DNA from: Barnesiella merdipullorum
GTDB lineage: Bacteria; Bacteroidota; Bacteroidia; Bacteroidales; Barnesiellaceae
Direction: 5' to 3'
Length of the DNA stretch: 64,000 nucleotides
NCBI GenBank assembly: GCA_019116365.1
Contig: DXBT01000001.1
Location: forward strand, 16,532-80,531
Part shown: positions 10,873 to 19,433 of the stretch, piece by piece
Layout of the letters: each line of letters opens with the position of its first letter
Numbering within the stretch: position 1 is the first letter of the stretch
Notes under the pieces: model-generated
Database searches by the model: none
What the model was told of the DNA's origin: nothing
What the model saw: only the letters and a program-made list of their open reading frames with translations
Position numbers and translations under genes: made by a program

Positions 10873-11775
10873 ATGAAACACACCATTTTATACGTAGCGA
10901 CAGTGACAGCAGCCATGACCCTGGGCAGCTGCACAGACCACTCGCGCGACTTCGATGCCTGTGGTCAGGTCGAAGCCACCGAAGTACTCGTATCGGCCGA
11001 AGTCAACGGTCGCATCGTAGCCCTGCAGCTTGCCGAGGGCGACCAACTCAAGGCCGGCCAGGAGGTGGGCGTAATCGATTCGGTACAAACCTATCTGCAA
11101 AAGAAAGAGCTGGTGCGCAAGAGGGCCAATGCCCAGACCAAACTGGTGGACATTGACCGGCAGCTGGCTTCGCAATATGCCCAGCTCGAAAAACTGCAGG
11201 AAGACCACGAACGCTACCAGGCTCTCGAGGCCAAAGATGCCACCACCCGCAAACAGGTGGACGACCTCGTCTCGCAGATTGCCGTCGCCCGTCGTGAGAT
11301 TGCCGCCAAGAAACAGACCTATGAGCGCAACAATGCCGGCATACGCGAAGAGGTGGCCCTCTACGACGTGCAAATTGCCGAGAAAGACGACCAGCTGGGC
11401 AAATGCCGCATCGTGGCCCCCATCGACGGCACGGTTCTGACCAAGTTTGCCGAAGCGGGCGAGCTGGTAACCTCGGGGAAATCGCTCTTCAAACTGGCCG
11501 ACATGAATCAGATTTATGTGCGAGCCTACCTCACCACCGCACAACTGGCCGAGGTGAAACTGGGCGACACCCTGCGAGTGACCATCGAAGATGGCACCGA
11601 CAAGCCCCGCCAATACAACGGCCATCTGGTGTGGATTGCCGACGAAGCTGAGTTTACCCCCAAGAACATCCAGACCAAAGACGAACGGGCCGACCTGGTC
11701 TATGCCGCCAAAATCGCAATCGAGAACGACGGCTACCTCAAACTGGGCATGTATGCCTACGTACGCTTCCACTAA
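10873..11775 (+). CDS. HlyD-type membrane fusion lipoprotein
   Basis: Periplasmic adaptor linking the inner-membrane ABC permeases with the TolC-like channel. It has 300 residues. The signal peptide ends in a lipobox (TLGSC, Cys at residue 19). A biotinyl-lipoyl-like half (VSAEVNGRIVAL, EGDQLKAGQEVG, residues 34-63) is followed by a long coiled coil (about 75-170), the second lipoyl half (CRIVAPIDGTVL) and a beta-barrel domain. The layout resembles the E. coli YbhG adaptor of the YbhGFSR exporter. It precedes the first ATPase gene by 12 bases. Confidence 0.92.
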   Translation: MKHTILYVATVTAAMTLGSCTDHSRDFDACGQVEATEVLVSAEVNGRIVALQLAEGDQLKAGQEVGVIDSVQTYLQKKELVRKRANAQTKLVDIDRQLASQYAQLEKLQEDHERYQALEAKDATTRKQVDDLVSQIAVARREIAAKKQTYERNNAGIREEVALYDVQIAEKDDQLGKCRIVAPIDGTVLTKFAEAGELVTSGKSLFKLADMNQIYVRAYLTTAQLAEVKLGDTLRVTIEDGTDKPRQYNGHLVWIADEAEFTPKNIQTKDERADLVYAAKIAIENDGYLKLGMYAYVRFH

Positions 11776-11787
11776 ACCAATGTGACC

Positions 11788-12711
11788 ATGGGAGCCATTG
11801 AAGTAGAAAATGTAAGCAAACGCTACGGCAACTGCCAGGCGCTGGAGCAAGTCTCGCTCGACATACAGGCCGGTGAGATTTACGGGCTCATAGGCCCCGA
11901 CGGTGCCGGCAAGACCACGCTGTTCCGCATCCTGGTAACCCTGCTCCTGCCCGACAACGGCAGTGCCCGCGTCGAGGGGCTCGACGTCGTGAAGGATTTC
12001 ATGGCCATCAGACGGCACATCGGCTACATGCCGGGGCGGTTCTCGCTCTACCAGGATCTCACGGTGGCCGAGAATCTCGACTTCTTCGCCACCATGTTCG
12101 GCACCACGATAACCGAAAATTATGAAAACATCCGGGAGATTTATTCTCAAATAGAGCCCTTCCGTGACCGACGGGCCGGCAAGCTGTCGGGCGGCATGAA
12201 ACAGAAGCTGGCCCTCTGCTGCGCCCTGGTACACCGCCCCTCGGTGCTCTTCCTCGACGAACCCACCACGGGTGTCGATGCCGTGAGCCGCAAAGACTTC
12301 TGGAACATGCTTTACCGCATCCGCGAGTCGGGGGTAACCATACTAGTATCGACCCCCTACATGGACGAGGCCTCGCTTTGCGACCGCATCTCGCTCATCC
12401 AAAAGGGGCACCTCATCGAAACGGGCACTCCGGCCGCCATTGTCGCCCAGTATCCGCATCGGCTGTTCGGGGTATCGGGCAAACCGGCATACCCCCTGTT
12501 GAAGTTCCTGCGCCGCTGTCCCGACCTGTTGCGATGTTTCTCGTTCGGGTCGGAGCACCACGTTGCCGTCGAGCCGGGGACAATAAGTCCGGAACAGTTG
12601 CAGGCCCGTATTCAGGCCGAAGGATTCAGCGACGTGGTCGTGCGGGAAATCGAGCCCAATATCGAAGATTGTTTCATGGAACTGGCAAAAGAAGAAAGGC
12701 AAGAGTCGTGA
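11788..12711 (+). CDS. ABC exporter ATPase 1 (YbhF N-half-like)
   Basis: Cytoplasmic nucleotide-binding subunit of 307 residues. It has a Walker A with an unusual Asp (GPDGAGKTT, about residues 36-44), signature LSGGMKQKLA, Walker B VLFLDEPTTGVD, and a C-terminal extension (about 225-307) not needed for catalysis. The ATG at 11788 is preferred; the GTG two codons upstream is an alternative. Its stop overlaps the GTG start of the second ATPase by four bases. In E. coli YbhF the two ATPase domains are fused in one protein, while here they are two adjacent genes. Confidence 0.92.
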   Translation: MGAIEVENVSKRYGNCQALEQVSLDIQAGEIYGLIGPDGAGKTTLFRILVTLLLPDNGSARVEGLDVVKDFMAIRRHIGYMPGRFSLYQDLTVAENLDFFATMFGTTITENYENIREIYSQIEPFRDRRAGKLSGGMKQKLALCCALVHRPSVLFLDEPTTGVDAVSRKDFWNMLYRIRESGVTILVSTPYMDEASLCDRISLIQKGHLIETGTPAAIVAQYPHRLFGVSGKPAYPLLKFLRRCPDLLRCFSFGSEHHVAVEPGTISPEQLQARIQAEGFSDVVVREIEPNIEDCFMELAKEERQES

Positions 12712-13451
12712 ACGAAACAGAAAATATTATCATAGTCGATAAGCTCACCAAGAAATTCGGCGACTTTACGGCGGTCGATCACATCAGCTTCGAGGTGCAC
12801 CGGGGCGAAATATTCGGGTTCCTCGGGGCCAATGGAGCCGGCAAGACCACCGCCATGAAGATCTTGTGCGGGCTGAGTCTGCCCACCTCGGGGGGCGGTA
12901 CCGTCAACGGGTATGACCTGTGCCGCGAACAGGAGAAAATCAAACGCCACATCGGGTACATGAGTCAGAAATTCTCGCTCTATGCCGACCTGAAGGTATG
13001 GGAAAACATCCGCCTGTTCGGAGGAATTTACGGACTGAGCGGCAAGCGCATCCGTCAGAAGAGCGACGAGATGCTGCACTACCTGAACATGACCGACCTG
13101 CGGGACGAACTGGTGGGCGACCTGCCGCTGGGCTGGAAACAGAAACTGGCCTTCAGCATCGCCCTCATTCACCAGCCGGCCATCGTCTTTCTCGACGAGC
13201 CCACCGGCGGAGTCGATCCCGAAACCCGCCGCCTCTTCTGGGACCTGATTTGCGAAACGGCCGAAGGGGGAACGACGATATTTGTCACCACTCACTACAT
13301 GGACGAGGCCGAGTATTGCGACCGGGTATCGATTATGGTCGATGGAGTCATTGCCGACCTGGACAGCCCCGCAGCACTCAAGCAGCGCTACCAGGCGACC
13401 GATATGGACACGGTATTCCGTAAACTGGCCTACCAGGCCAAAAGAGAATAG
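12708..13451 (+). CDS. ABC exporter ATPase 2, degenerate signature motif
   Basis: Second nucleotide-binding subunit, 247 residues. It starts with GTG inside the stop of ATPase 1 (GTGA overlap), pointing to translational coupling. Walker A is canonical (GANGAGKTT) and Walker B is IVFLDEPTGGVD, followed by the H-loop VTTHYMDEA. The signature reads LPLGWKQKLA instead of LSGGQ, so the Ser and first Gly are replaced. ATPases 1 and 2 probably form an asymmetric heterodimer. The permease gene starts eight bases downstream. Confidence 0.92.
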   Translation: MNETENIIIVDKLTKKFGDFTAVDHISFEVHRGEIFGFLGANGAGKTTAMKILCGLSLPTSGGGTVNGYDLCREQEKIKRHIGYMSQKFSLYADLKVWENIRLFGGIYGLSGKRIRQKSDEMLHYLNMTDLRDELVGDLPLGWKQKLAFSIALIHQPAIVFLDEPTGGVDPETRRLFWDLICETAEGGTTIFVTTHYMDEAEYCDRVSIMVDGVIADLDSPAALKQRYQATDMDTVFRKLAYQAKRE

Positions 13452-13459
13452 AAAAGAGT

Positions 13460-14563
13460 ATGAAAGAATTTTTTTCGTTCATCAGGAAAGAGTTCCGGCA
13501 TATATTCCGCGACAGGCGCACCATCCTCATCGTGCTGGTGATGCCCATCGTGCAGATTATCCTGTTTGGCTTTGCCGTCAGCACCGAGGTTCACGATGCC
13601 CGGGTCGATATCGTGGGCGATACGGGCGACCCCTCGGTACGCCAGATGGTCGAGCGCATCGACCGGAATCCCTATCTGAACGTAGCCGCCGTCTATGAAT
13701 CGGCGACCGAGGTTGCCGAACGGTTCCGTGCCGGGAAATCGGATGTGGCGGTCTGTTTCGAGCGCGACTTCGACGAACGGCTGCACCACTACGGCAAAGC
13801 CTCGGTGCGGGTGTTGGGCGACGGGTCGGACCCCAATACGGCCCAAATGATTGTCAATTATGTCAACGGGGTACTCTCCGCCGTGCAGGGCGACTTGAGT
13901 GCGACAGGCGGCCCGCAAATGGCCTCGATCCCGCATGTACAGTATATGTATAACCCGGCTGTGCTGTCATCCTACAATTTTGTGCCCGGGGTGATGGGAC
14001 TCATTCTCATGCTCGTCTGCTCGATGATGACCGCCATCTCGATTGTGCGCGAGAAAGAGAGCGGCACCATGGAGTTGCTGCTCGTCTCGCCCATCCGTCC
14101 CATGGGAGTCATCATCAGCAAGGCCATCCCCTATCTGGCCCTGTCACTGGTCAATCTGGTCACCATCCTGCTGCTATCGCGTTTCGTGCTGGGGGTACCG
14201 CTGCGGGGCAGTCTCTTCCTGCTGTCGGTAGTCTCGGTTCTGTTCATCCTGGCTTCGCTGGGCATCGGGTTGCTCATTTCGGTCATCTCGTCCACCCAAA
14301 AGACAGCTCTGCTCATCTCGGGCATGGGACTCACGATGCCCACAATGATCTTCTCGGGCATCATCTTTCCCTGCGAGAGCATGCCGGTGATTCTGCAATA
14401 CGTCTCGGACATTATCCCGGCCAAGTGGTATATCATCATGGTCAAGAAGGTGATGATCGAGGGGGTGGGCTTCGCCTACATCTACCCCGAGTTCCTCATT
14501 CTGCTATTGATGAGCGTCTTTCTACTGGTCGTAAGTGTAAGGTTATTCAAACGAAGATTATAA
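13460..14563 (+). CDS. ABC-2 type permease 1 (YbhS/YbhR-like)
   Basis: Inner-membrane permease of 367 residues with the ABC2_membrane_3 layout. It has an amphipathic N-terminus (FIRKEFRHIFRDRRT), one helix (residues 23-41), a large periplasmic domain (about 45-170), then five helices, with the conserved cytoplasmic motif SIVREKESGTMELLLVSPI at about residues 193-211. It pairs with the second permease of the operon. Related systems export drugs, siderophores or envelope components; no substrate is evident here. Confidence 0.92.
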   Translation: MKEFFSFIRKEFRHIFRDRRTILIVLVMPIVQIILFGFAVSTEVHDARVDIVGDTGDPSVRQMVERIDRNPYLNVAAVYESATEVAERFRAGKSDVAVCFERDFDERLHHYGKASVRVLGDGSDPNTAQMIVNYVNGVLSAVQGDLSATGGPQMASIPHVQYMYNPAVLSSYNFVPGVMGLILMLVCSMMTAISIVREKESGTMELLLVSPIRPMGVIISKAIPYLALSLVNLVTILLLSRFVLGVPLRGSLFLLSVVSVLFILASLGIGLLISVISSTQKTALLISGMGLTMPTMIFSGIIFPCESMPVILQYVSDIIPAKWYIIMVKKVMIEGVGFAYIYPEFLILLLMSVFLLVVSVRLFKRRL

Positions 14564-14565
14564 AC

Positions 14566-14571
14566 AGGAGG
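14566..14571 (+). promoter_or_regulatory. Strong Shine-Dalgarno of permease 2
   Basis: A full AGGAGG lies seven bases before the ATG. Such sites are uncommon in Bacteroidota, so it marks this start and may raise translation of this subunit. Confidence 0.6.
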
Positions 14572-14578
14572 CATTTCT

Positions 14579-15688
14579 ATGGTTCTACTCTATTTGCTGG
14601 AGAAAGAGTTCAAGCAGTTTTTCAGAGATCCCGGTTTGCCCAAGATGGCCATTGCCTTCCCGGTGCTGATGATGCTGGTATTCCCCTTTGCCGTGAGCAT
14701 GGAGATACGCAACATCAATCTGGTGGTAGTCGATAGCAACCGATCGGTCGCCTCGTCGAAGCTGATCGAGACCTGCACCGCCTCGGGCTATTTCAATCTG
14801 GTAGCCGTGAGCGACGACCCGGACTGGGCCATGCAACAGATGGACAAGAACCGGGCCGATGCCATACTCACCATCGAGTCGGACTTCGACCGCTGCCTGG
14901 AACGTGGCGAGGCATTGCCCGTGGGGATAAAGGTCAACACGATTAACGGGACCAAGGGAAGCATCGGGGCCGGGTATCTCACCTCATGCATCCAACGTTA
15001 CCGGGCCGAGGCTTCGCCCGCCTCCACGGTCTCCCCGACGGCAGGGCCCCAGCTCGACGTGTCGGCCAAATACTACTTCAACACCTATCTCGACTACAAG
15101 AAGTTCATGGTCCCGGCCCTTATCGTAATCGCCATCACGATGCTCACGGGATTCTTCCCGGCCCTCAATATCGTGAGCGAGAAAGAGCGGGGCACCATCG
15201 AGCAGATAAACGTGACACCCGTGAACCGAGGCGTCTTTATCCTCTGTAAACTCATCCCCTACTGGCTGGTGGCTTTCTTCGTACTCACCGCCTGCCTGCT
15301 CATAGCCCGATGGGTGTTTGACTACTCGTGTGCCGGCTCGGTGGGTCTGATGTACTTCTTCACCGTCGGCAACATACTGGTCACCGCCGGGATGGGACTG
15401 CTCATCTCCAATTACAGCGACAATGCGCAACAGGCCATGTTTGTGACCTGGTTTTTCATGATGGTATTCATGCTAGTGAGCGGTATCTTCACCCCCATAG
15501 CCTCGATGCCGGGCTGGGCCCAGGCTATTACCTACCTGAATCCCATGCGGTACTATGCCGATGCCATGCGCGGAATCTATATCAAAGGCAGCACCCTGAC
15601 CGACGTCTGGAGCGATGCTGCAGGGCTGCTCACCATCGGTACCGTCATGGTCGCATGGGCCATCCTGAGCTACAAAAAAACGACTTGA
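14579..15688 (+). CDS. ABC-2 type permease 2 (YbhR/YbhS-like)
   Basis: A 369-residue paralogue of the preceding permease with the same plan: N-terminal LEKEFKQFFRDPGLPKM, one helix, a periplasmic domain to about residue 170, five helices, and the motif NIVSEKERGTIEQINVTPV. It is the last gene of the TetR-controlled efflux operon. Two permeases and two ATPases would make one heteromeric transporter core, coupled to the lipoprotein adaptor and the TolC-like channel. Confidence 0.92.
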   Translation: MVLLYLLEKEFKQFFRDPGLPKMAIAFPVLMMLVFPFAVSMEIRNINLVVVDSNRSVASSKLIETCTASGYFNLVAVSDDPDWAMQQMDKNRADAILTIESDFDRCLERGEALPVGIKVNTINGTKGSIGAGYLTSCIQRYRAEASPASTVSPTAGPQLDVSAKYYFNTYLDYKKFMVPALIVIAITMLTGFFPALNIVSEKERGTIEQINVTPVNRGVFILCKLIPYWLVAFFVLTACLLIARWVFDYSCAGSVGLMYFFTVGNILVTAGMGLLISNYSDNAQQAMFVTWFFMMVFMLVSGIFTPIASMPGWAQAITYLNPMRYYADAMRGIYIKGSTLTDVWSDAAGLLTIGTVMVAWAILSYKKTT

Positions 15689-15707
15689 CAACCATCCCCG
15701 GCATAGG

Positions 15708-15749
15708 TAAAAAAAAGAAGAGCCCGGTACAATCGTGTACCGAGCTCTT
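15708..15749 (-). terminator. Terminator of the FKBP lipoprotein gene
   Basis: AAGAGC-c-CGGTACA pairs with TGTACCG-a-GCTCTT. The A-run on its left becomes a U-tract in minus-strand RNA, so it acts for the FKBP gene and separates it from the efflux operon. Confidence 0.75.
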
Positions 15750-15832
15750 GGCCATATGTCGTTTTAACTTTCGACACTCTTGCGAGAGAGCGGCTTTACT
15801 CACAGCCCACTCTCCGGGTTGTCACACCCTGC

Positions 15833-16705
15833 TTATTTCAAGATATCCAATACCTCTACTTCGAATACAAGAGTCGAGTTGGTCGGGATCTTGTCGCCGC
15901 CGCCACGAACACCGTAGCCCAGTTCGGCCGGGATATAGAGGATATATTTGCCACCTTTTTGCATCTGCAGCAACCCTTCGCCAAAACCGGGAACAACACC
16001 CATCGGCGAGAAGATAGCGCCCGAGTTGGCATCGAATTGAGTACCATCGATCAACGAGCCTTTATAGGCCACTTTCACACGTTGGTTCTTCTGAACCTTT
16101 TCGCCCTGGCCCTCTTTAACGACTTTGTAGAGCAAGCCCGATTCGGTTTTTACCACACCCTCTTCTTTGGCTTTCTCGACCAGGAAGGCATTGCCTTTGG
16201 CCAAGTTTTCCTTAGCTTCGGGAGAAGCTGCCAAACGGTCGAGTTCGGCTTTTTCCTTAGCCTCGGCAGCAGCTCTGAAGATAGAGTCGAGAACATGATT
16301 GGCATTCATGGGCGAAATCAACAGCGTAGAGTCACCGGCCAAAGCATCTTTATAAGCCCGAATGAAGGTAGCGATATCGATATCAAGACCTGTGCCTTGC
16401 TTGATATTCTTCAGCATCTCTTTGGCATAAAGGCCCTGACCCAGACCCAATTCATAGGAACGTTGTGTAGAGTCGGTCTTCAGAGCAGCAGCAAAACCTT
16501 TCATGAACTCATCGGTTTTGATGTCTTTGAGTTGTTCATACATACCCGATTTCATAGCGTCACCCAAACGGGCTCCATTGGAAACACCCAATGCATAGCT
16601 GGCGCTATCGGCTGCATTCTCCAGTGTCGTAACAGTTTTGCTTTCGCACGACGACATTGCCGTAAAACCGGCAAGTGCTACAAAAAATAAAATACTTTTT
16701 TTCAT
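15833..16705 (-). CDS. FKBP-type peptidyl-prolyl isomerase lipoprotein (FkpA/Mip-like)
   Basis: Envelope protein-folding catalyst of 290 residues. The signal peptide ends in a lipobox (AMSSC, Cys at about residue 20), so it is a lipoprotein. Residues 25-165 form the helical FKBP N-terminal dimerisation domain (SYALGVSNGARLGDAM). Residues 190-289 are the FKBP domain, with VKVAYKGSLIDGTQFD, VVPGFGEGLLQM and ELGYGVRGGGDKIPTNSTL. The neighbouring gene encodes a related isomerase without a signal peptide, 18 bases upstream. The pair probably arose by duplication and serves two compartments. Confidence 0.94.
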   Translation of the reverse strand: MKKSILFFVALAGFTAMSSCESKTVTTLENAADSASYALGVSNGARLGDAMKSGMYEQLKDIKTDEFMKGFAAALKTDSTQRSYELGLGQGLYAKEMLKNIKQGTGLDIDIATFIRAYKDALAGDSTLLISPMNANHVLDSIFRAAAEAKEKAELDRLAASPEAKENLAKGNAFLVEKAKEEGVVKTESGLLYKVVKEGQGEKVQKNQRVKVAYKGSLIDGTQFDANSGAIFSPMGVVPGFGEGLLQMQKGGKYILYIPAELGYGVRGGGDKIPTNSTLVFEVEVLDILK

Positions 16706-16723
16706 TGTTTATGAAGTAATTAA

Positions 16724-17308
16724 TTACAATATTTTTATAAGTTCAACTTCAAAGATAAGGGTTGCATTGGCCGGGATGCTACCACCGGCACCTTGCTCGC
16801 CATATGCCAGATCGGAGGGGATGTAGAGTTTCCAGCGAGAGCCCTCGGGCATCAGTTGCAAGGCCTCTACCCAACCGGGAATCACCTGGTTGACTCCAAA
16901 CACGGCGGGAGTACCCCGCTGTATCGAGCTGTCGAACACTTGTCCGTCAATCAAGGTGCCATGATAGTGGCATTGTACCTTGTCGGTAGCCTTGGGTCGG
17001 CGACCGGTTCCGGCTTTGAGTACCTCATACTGCAAACCACTGGGCAGAACTTCTACCCCGGGACGTTTGGCATTCTCTGCCAGGAATGCCTCGCCGGCAC
17101 GCCGGTTCTCCTCGGCAATCTCGTTTTGCAGATTGGTGAAATACTCGTTGATGATTTTCTTGGCCTCATCGAAACTTATCTCGGGCTTCTCTTGCTTATA
17201 TACGGCCTCTACACCTTTGGCAAAATCCTCGACGTTCAACGATTTAATGCCCGAACCCAGGAAATTGTGCCCCATGCTGAGACCCAATGCATAACTCAAT
17301 TTGTCCAT
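16724..17308 (-). CDS. FKBP-type peptidyl-prolyl isomerase, cytoplasmic (FklB-like)
   Basis: A 194-residue isomerase that starts directly with the FKBP N-terminal domain (MDKLSYALGLSMGHNF) and has no signal peptide, so it probably acts in the cytoplasm. The catalytic domain (about residues 100-194) shows VQCHYHGTLIDGQVFDSS, VIPGWVEALQLMPEG and DLAYGEQGAGGSIPANATL. It is the first gene of a two-gene unit with the FKBP lipoprotein downstream. A good promoter lies upstream (TAGGTTTG, bases 17340-17333). Confidence 0.94.
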   Translation of the reverse strand: MDKLSYALGLSMGHNFLGSGIKSLNVEDFAKGVEAVYKQEKPEISFDEAKKIINEYFTNLQNEIAEENRRAGEAFLAENAKRPGVEVLPSGLQYEVLKAGTGRRPKATDKVQCHYHGTLIDGQVFDSSIQRGTPAVFGVNQVIPGWVEALQLMPEGSRWKLYIPSDLAYGEQGAGGSIPANATLIFEVELIKIL

Positions 17309-17332
17309 TTTCTATTCTATTGTACAATTAGG

Positions 17333-17362
17333 CAAACCTATTCAAAATATTTGCGTGGCGAA
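17333..17362 (-). promoter_or_regulatory. Promoter of the FKBP gene pair
   Basis: The minus strand reads TTCG, 18 bases, TAGGTTTG. The -7 box matches TAnnTTTG perfectly and the -33 box has one mismatch. The leader would be about 18 bases. Confidence 0.6.
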
Positions 17363-17609
17363 GATAGGGCTTTTATACTTAATTCGATAAAATCTCCTTA
17401 AAAAAAAATATAATTTGCCCCCGAATACAACCATTCAATAGTTTACCAAGACTTATCTGATAACTATTATAAGATTTCTACAAAACTCTCTTCTGTTATG
17501 CCACACTCTTTGATTAAGTTTCCCTCTCAAACCAACAGAAAGATTTTGAGAGCAATTCTTGTCTAATCCGTTATTTTATTCTATTTTTACTTTATTATTC
17601 ACTTCCGAC
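17363..17609. other. AT-rich intergenic region with an inverted repeat
   Basis: No gene is seen. It holds a perfect inverted repeat CTCTCAAA / TTTGAGAG (17524-17531 and 17545-17552, 13-base loop) about 57 bases before the acyltransferase start. It could be a regulator site or a leader hairpin. Base composition is clearly more AT-rich than the neighbouring operons. Confidence 0.5.
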
Positions 17610-18653
17610 ATGCAAGAGAACAAACCTCTGCTCATAACCCGACGTAACAACATGGATCTTGTGAGATACTATCTTGCATTATCGGTTCTCATTGCCCATT
17701 TTAATTACTTAACCGGATTCGAGATACCCTGGCCCACAAACAGTTTTACCGGAGTAGGTGGATTTTTTGCCCTCAGCGGATTCCTTGTATTTGGAAGTTT
17801 TCTAAAAAAAAGAAGTGTAAAAATATACTTGGAGCGACGAGCCAGAAGAATTCTTCCTCCCTATTTTTTTATTGTACTACTCTGTTCCATAGGCTTAGTC
17901 GTCATATCCGACCGATCTATTCTCGATTATTTCCAATCGAGTCAATGGCTAAAGTACACACTCGCCAACCTCTCCTTTTTAAATTTTATCGAGCCCTGTT
18001 TACCCGGAGTTTTCTCGGGGAATGTGACTCAAGCCGTAAACGGTTCGTTATGGACGATGAAAATTGAATGGCTATTATATCTATCTGTTCCAATAGTTTT
18101 TTGGTGCTATACACGTTTCAAATGGAATAAGACCTTTGTTTTTATCTCTATTTACTTGTTATCGGTTATATACCGTTTAACTTTTCTATTTCTCTTTCAG
18201 TCCACCGGACAAGAAATATATAACATCTTATCTCGACAGATTTTTGGGCAATTGATGTTTTTTTACTCTGGAGTCCTCATCTATTTCCATTTCGACAAAT
18301 TCATGAAATATCGCTGGCATATATTTTTCATAGCGTTCATATTAGTCGGGTTACGAGAATATATACCTTTCTACTCTTTCACAATAGGCCCCCTAATAGT
18401 AGCTTCATTAGTGCTTTTTTTCTCCATGGTAGGGAAATGGGGGCATTTTTTCAGCCGAATAGATAATGTATCGTATGATATGTACCTATTCCATTTCCCG
18501 GTCATTCAAATGGCGATTCACTTGGGTGTATGCCACTATGGGCCAGGAGTGGCTTTTACTGTCGTACTGGTTACGACGGTTCTCCTCTCCATACTGTCAT
18601 GGTGTTGTATTGGGAAAAGATTCATGTACAAACCTAAAATATCACAACAATGA
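17610..18653 (+). CDS. Membrane acyltransferase (acyltransferase 3 family)
   Basis: A 347-residue integral membrane O-acyltransferase with about ten hydrophobic helices. These enzymes acetylate sugars of surface polysaccharides or lipids. It has the conserved His of helix 1 (VLIAHFNY), GGFFALSGFLVFGSFLKKR and the basic RRARRILPPYF motif. I chose the ATG at 17610; a TTG at 17559 would only add a poorly conserved leader. Codons are much more AT-rich than in adjacent genes, a possible sign of transfer. The stop overlaps the sirtuin start (ATGA). Confidence 0.9.
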   Translation: MQENKPLLITRRNNMDLVRYYLALSVLIAHFNYLTGFEIPWPTNSFTGVGGFFALSGFLVFGSFLKKRSVKIYLERRARRILPPYFFIVLLCSIGLVVISDRSILDYFQSSQWLKYTLANLSFLNFIEPCLPGVFSGNVTQAVNGSLWTMKIEWLLYLSVPIVFWCYTRFKWNKTFVFISIYLLSVIYRLTFLFLFQSTGQEIYNILSRQIFGQLMFFYSGVLIYFHFDKFMKYRWHIFFIAFILVGLREYIPFYSFTIGPLIVASLVLFFSMVGKWGHFFSRIDNVSYDMYLFHFPVIQMAIHLGVCHYGPGVAFTVVLVTTVLLSILSWCCIGKRFMYKPKISQQ

Positions 18654-19348
18654 AAAAGAAACTGGTTGTACTCACCGGCGCGGGCATGAGCGTAGAGAGC
18701 GGGCTCTCTACCTTCCGCGACAGCGGCGGCCTGTGGGACCGCTATCCCGTAGAAGATGTGGCTACCCCCGAGGGGTGGGAACGGAATCCTGCTCTGGTAC
18801 AGGGGTTCTACAACAAACGGCGCAAAGAGTTGCTCACCGTAGAGCCTAACGCAGGACATAAGGGTCTTGCCGAACTCGAGAAAGACTACGATGTAACCAT
18901 CATCACCCAAAATGTCGATAATCTGCACGAGCGGGCCGGCAGCAAGCATCTAATTCATCTGCATGGCGAGCTCACCAAAGTCCGCTCGGTCAAGGACGAA
19001 AGCCGGGTCTATGAACTCACCCCCGACCAGTACGAACTGGCTCCCGATGCCACCGACTCGCATGGCGACCGGCTGAGGCCGCACATCGTGTGGTTTGGCG
19101 AGGCCGTTCCCATGATCGAACCGGCCATCCACATTACCGAAGAGGCCGACATCTTCGTGGTGATAGGTACCTCGCTCAACGTCTATCCGGCTGCCGGACT
19201 GCTCGGCTATGTGAGACCCCAAGTCCCCATCTACCTCATCGACCCCAAAGAGGTGAGGGTGCCGGGCAACCGTCACGTCCATGTGATTCAAAAGGGAGCC
19301 TCGGAGGGTGTGGCCGAGCTCATCAAACTCTTGCGCCAAAAACAATAA
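18650..19348 (+). CDS. cobB: NAD-dependent protein deacylase (sirtuin, CobB-like) lacking zinc cysteines
   Basis: Removes acyl groups from lysines using NAD+. At 232 residues it shows the Rossmann motifs GAGMSVESG and TFRDSGG (residues 10-26), TQNVDNLHERAG (86-97), catalytic His105 in HLHG, and GTSLNVYPA. Tyr54 and Arg57 (FYNKR) match the Y-x-x-R pair that lets class III sirtuins such as SIRT5 and E. coli CobB accept succinyl-lysine. The small domain after HLHG has no cysteines where four zinc ligands are usual, so it is probably zinc-free. The start overlaps the acyltransferase stop, suggesting coupled translation. Confidence 0.93.
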   Translation: MKKKLVVLTGAGMSVESGLSTFRDSGGLWDRYPVEDVATPEGWERNPALVQGFYNKRRKELLTVEPNAGHKGLAELEKDYDVTIITQNVDNLHERAGSKHLIHLHGELTKVRSVKDESRVYELTPDQYELAPDATDSHGDRLRPHIVWFGEAVPMIEPAIHITEEADIFVVIGTSLNVYPAAGLLGYVRPQVPIYLIDPKEVRVPGNRHVHVIQKGASEGVAELIKLLRQKQ

Positions 19349-19374
19349 CGACCATCTGTCCCCAATTCCATAAA

Positions 19375-19412
19375 CAGGCAGCCCGTGGAGAGTCTTCTCC
19401 ACGGGCTGCCTG
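19375..19412. terminator. Bidirectional terminator between sirtuin and Na/Pi genes
   Basis: A perfect 17-bp stem (CAGGCAGCCCGTGGAGA and its complement) with a four-base GTCT loop lies between two convergent genes. Confidence 0.85.
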
Positions 19413-19433
19413 TTATAAATATCATCCTTTCTT

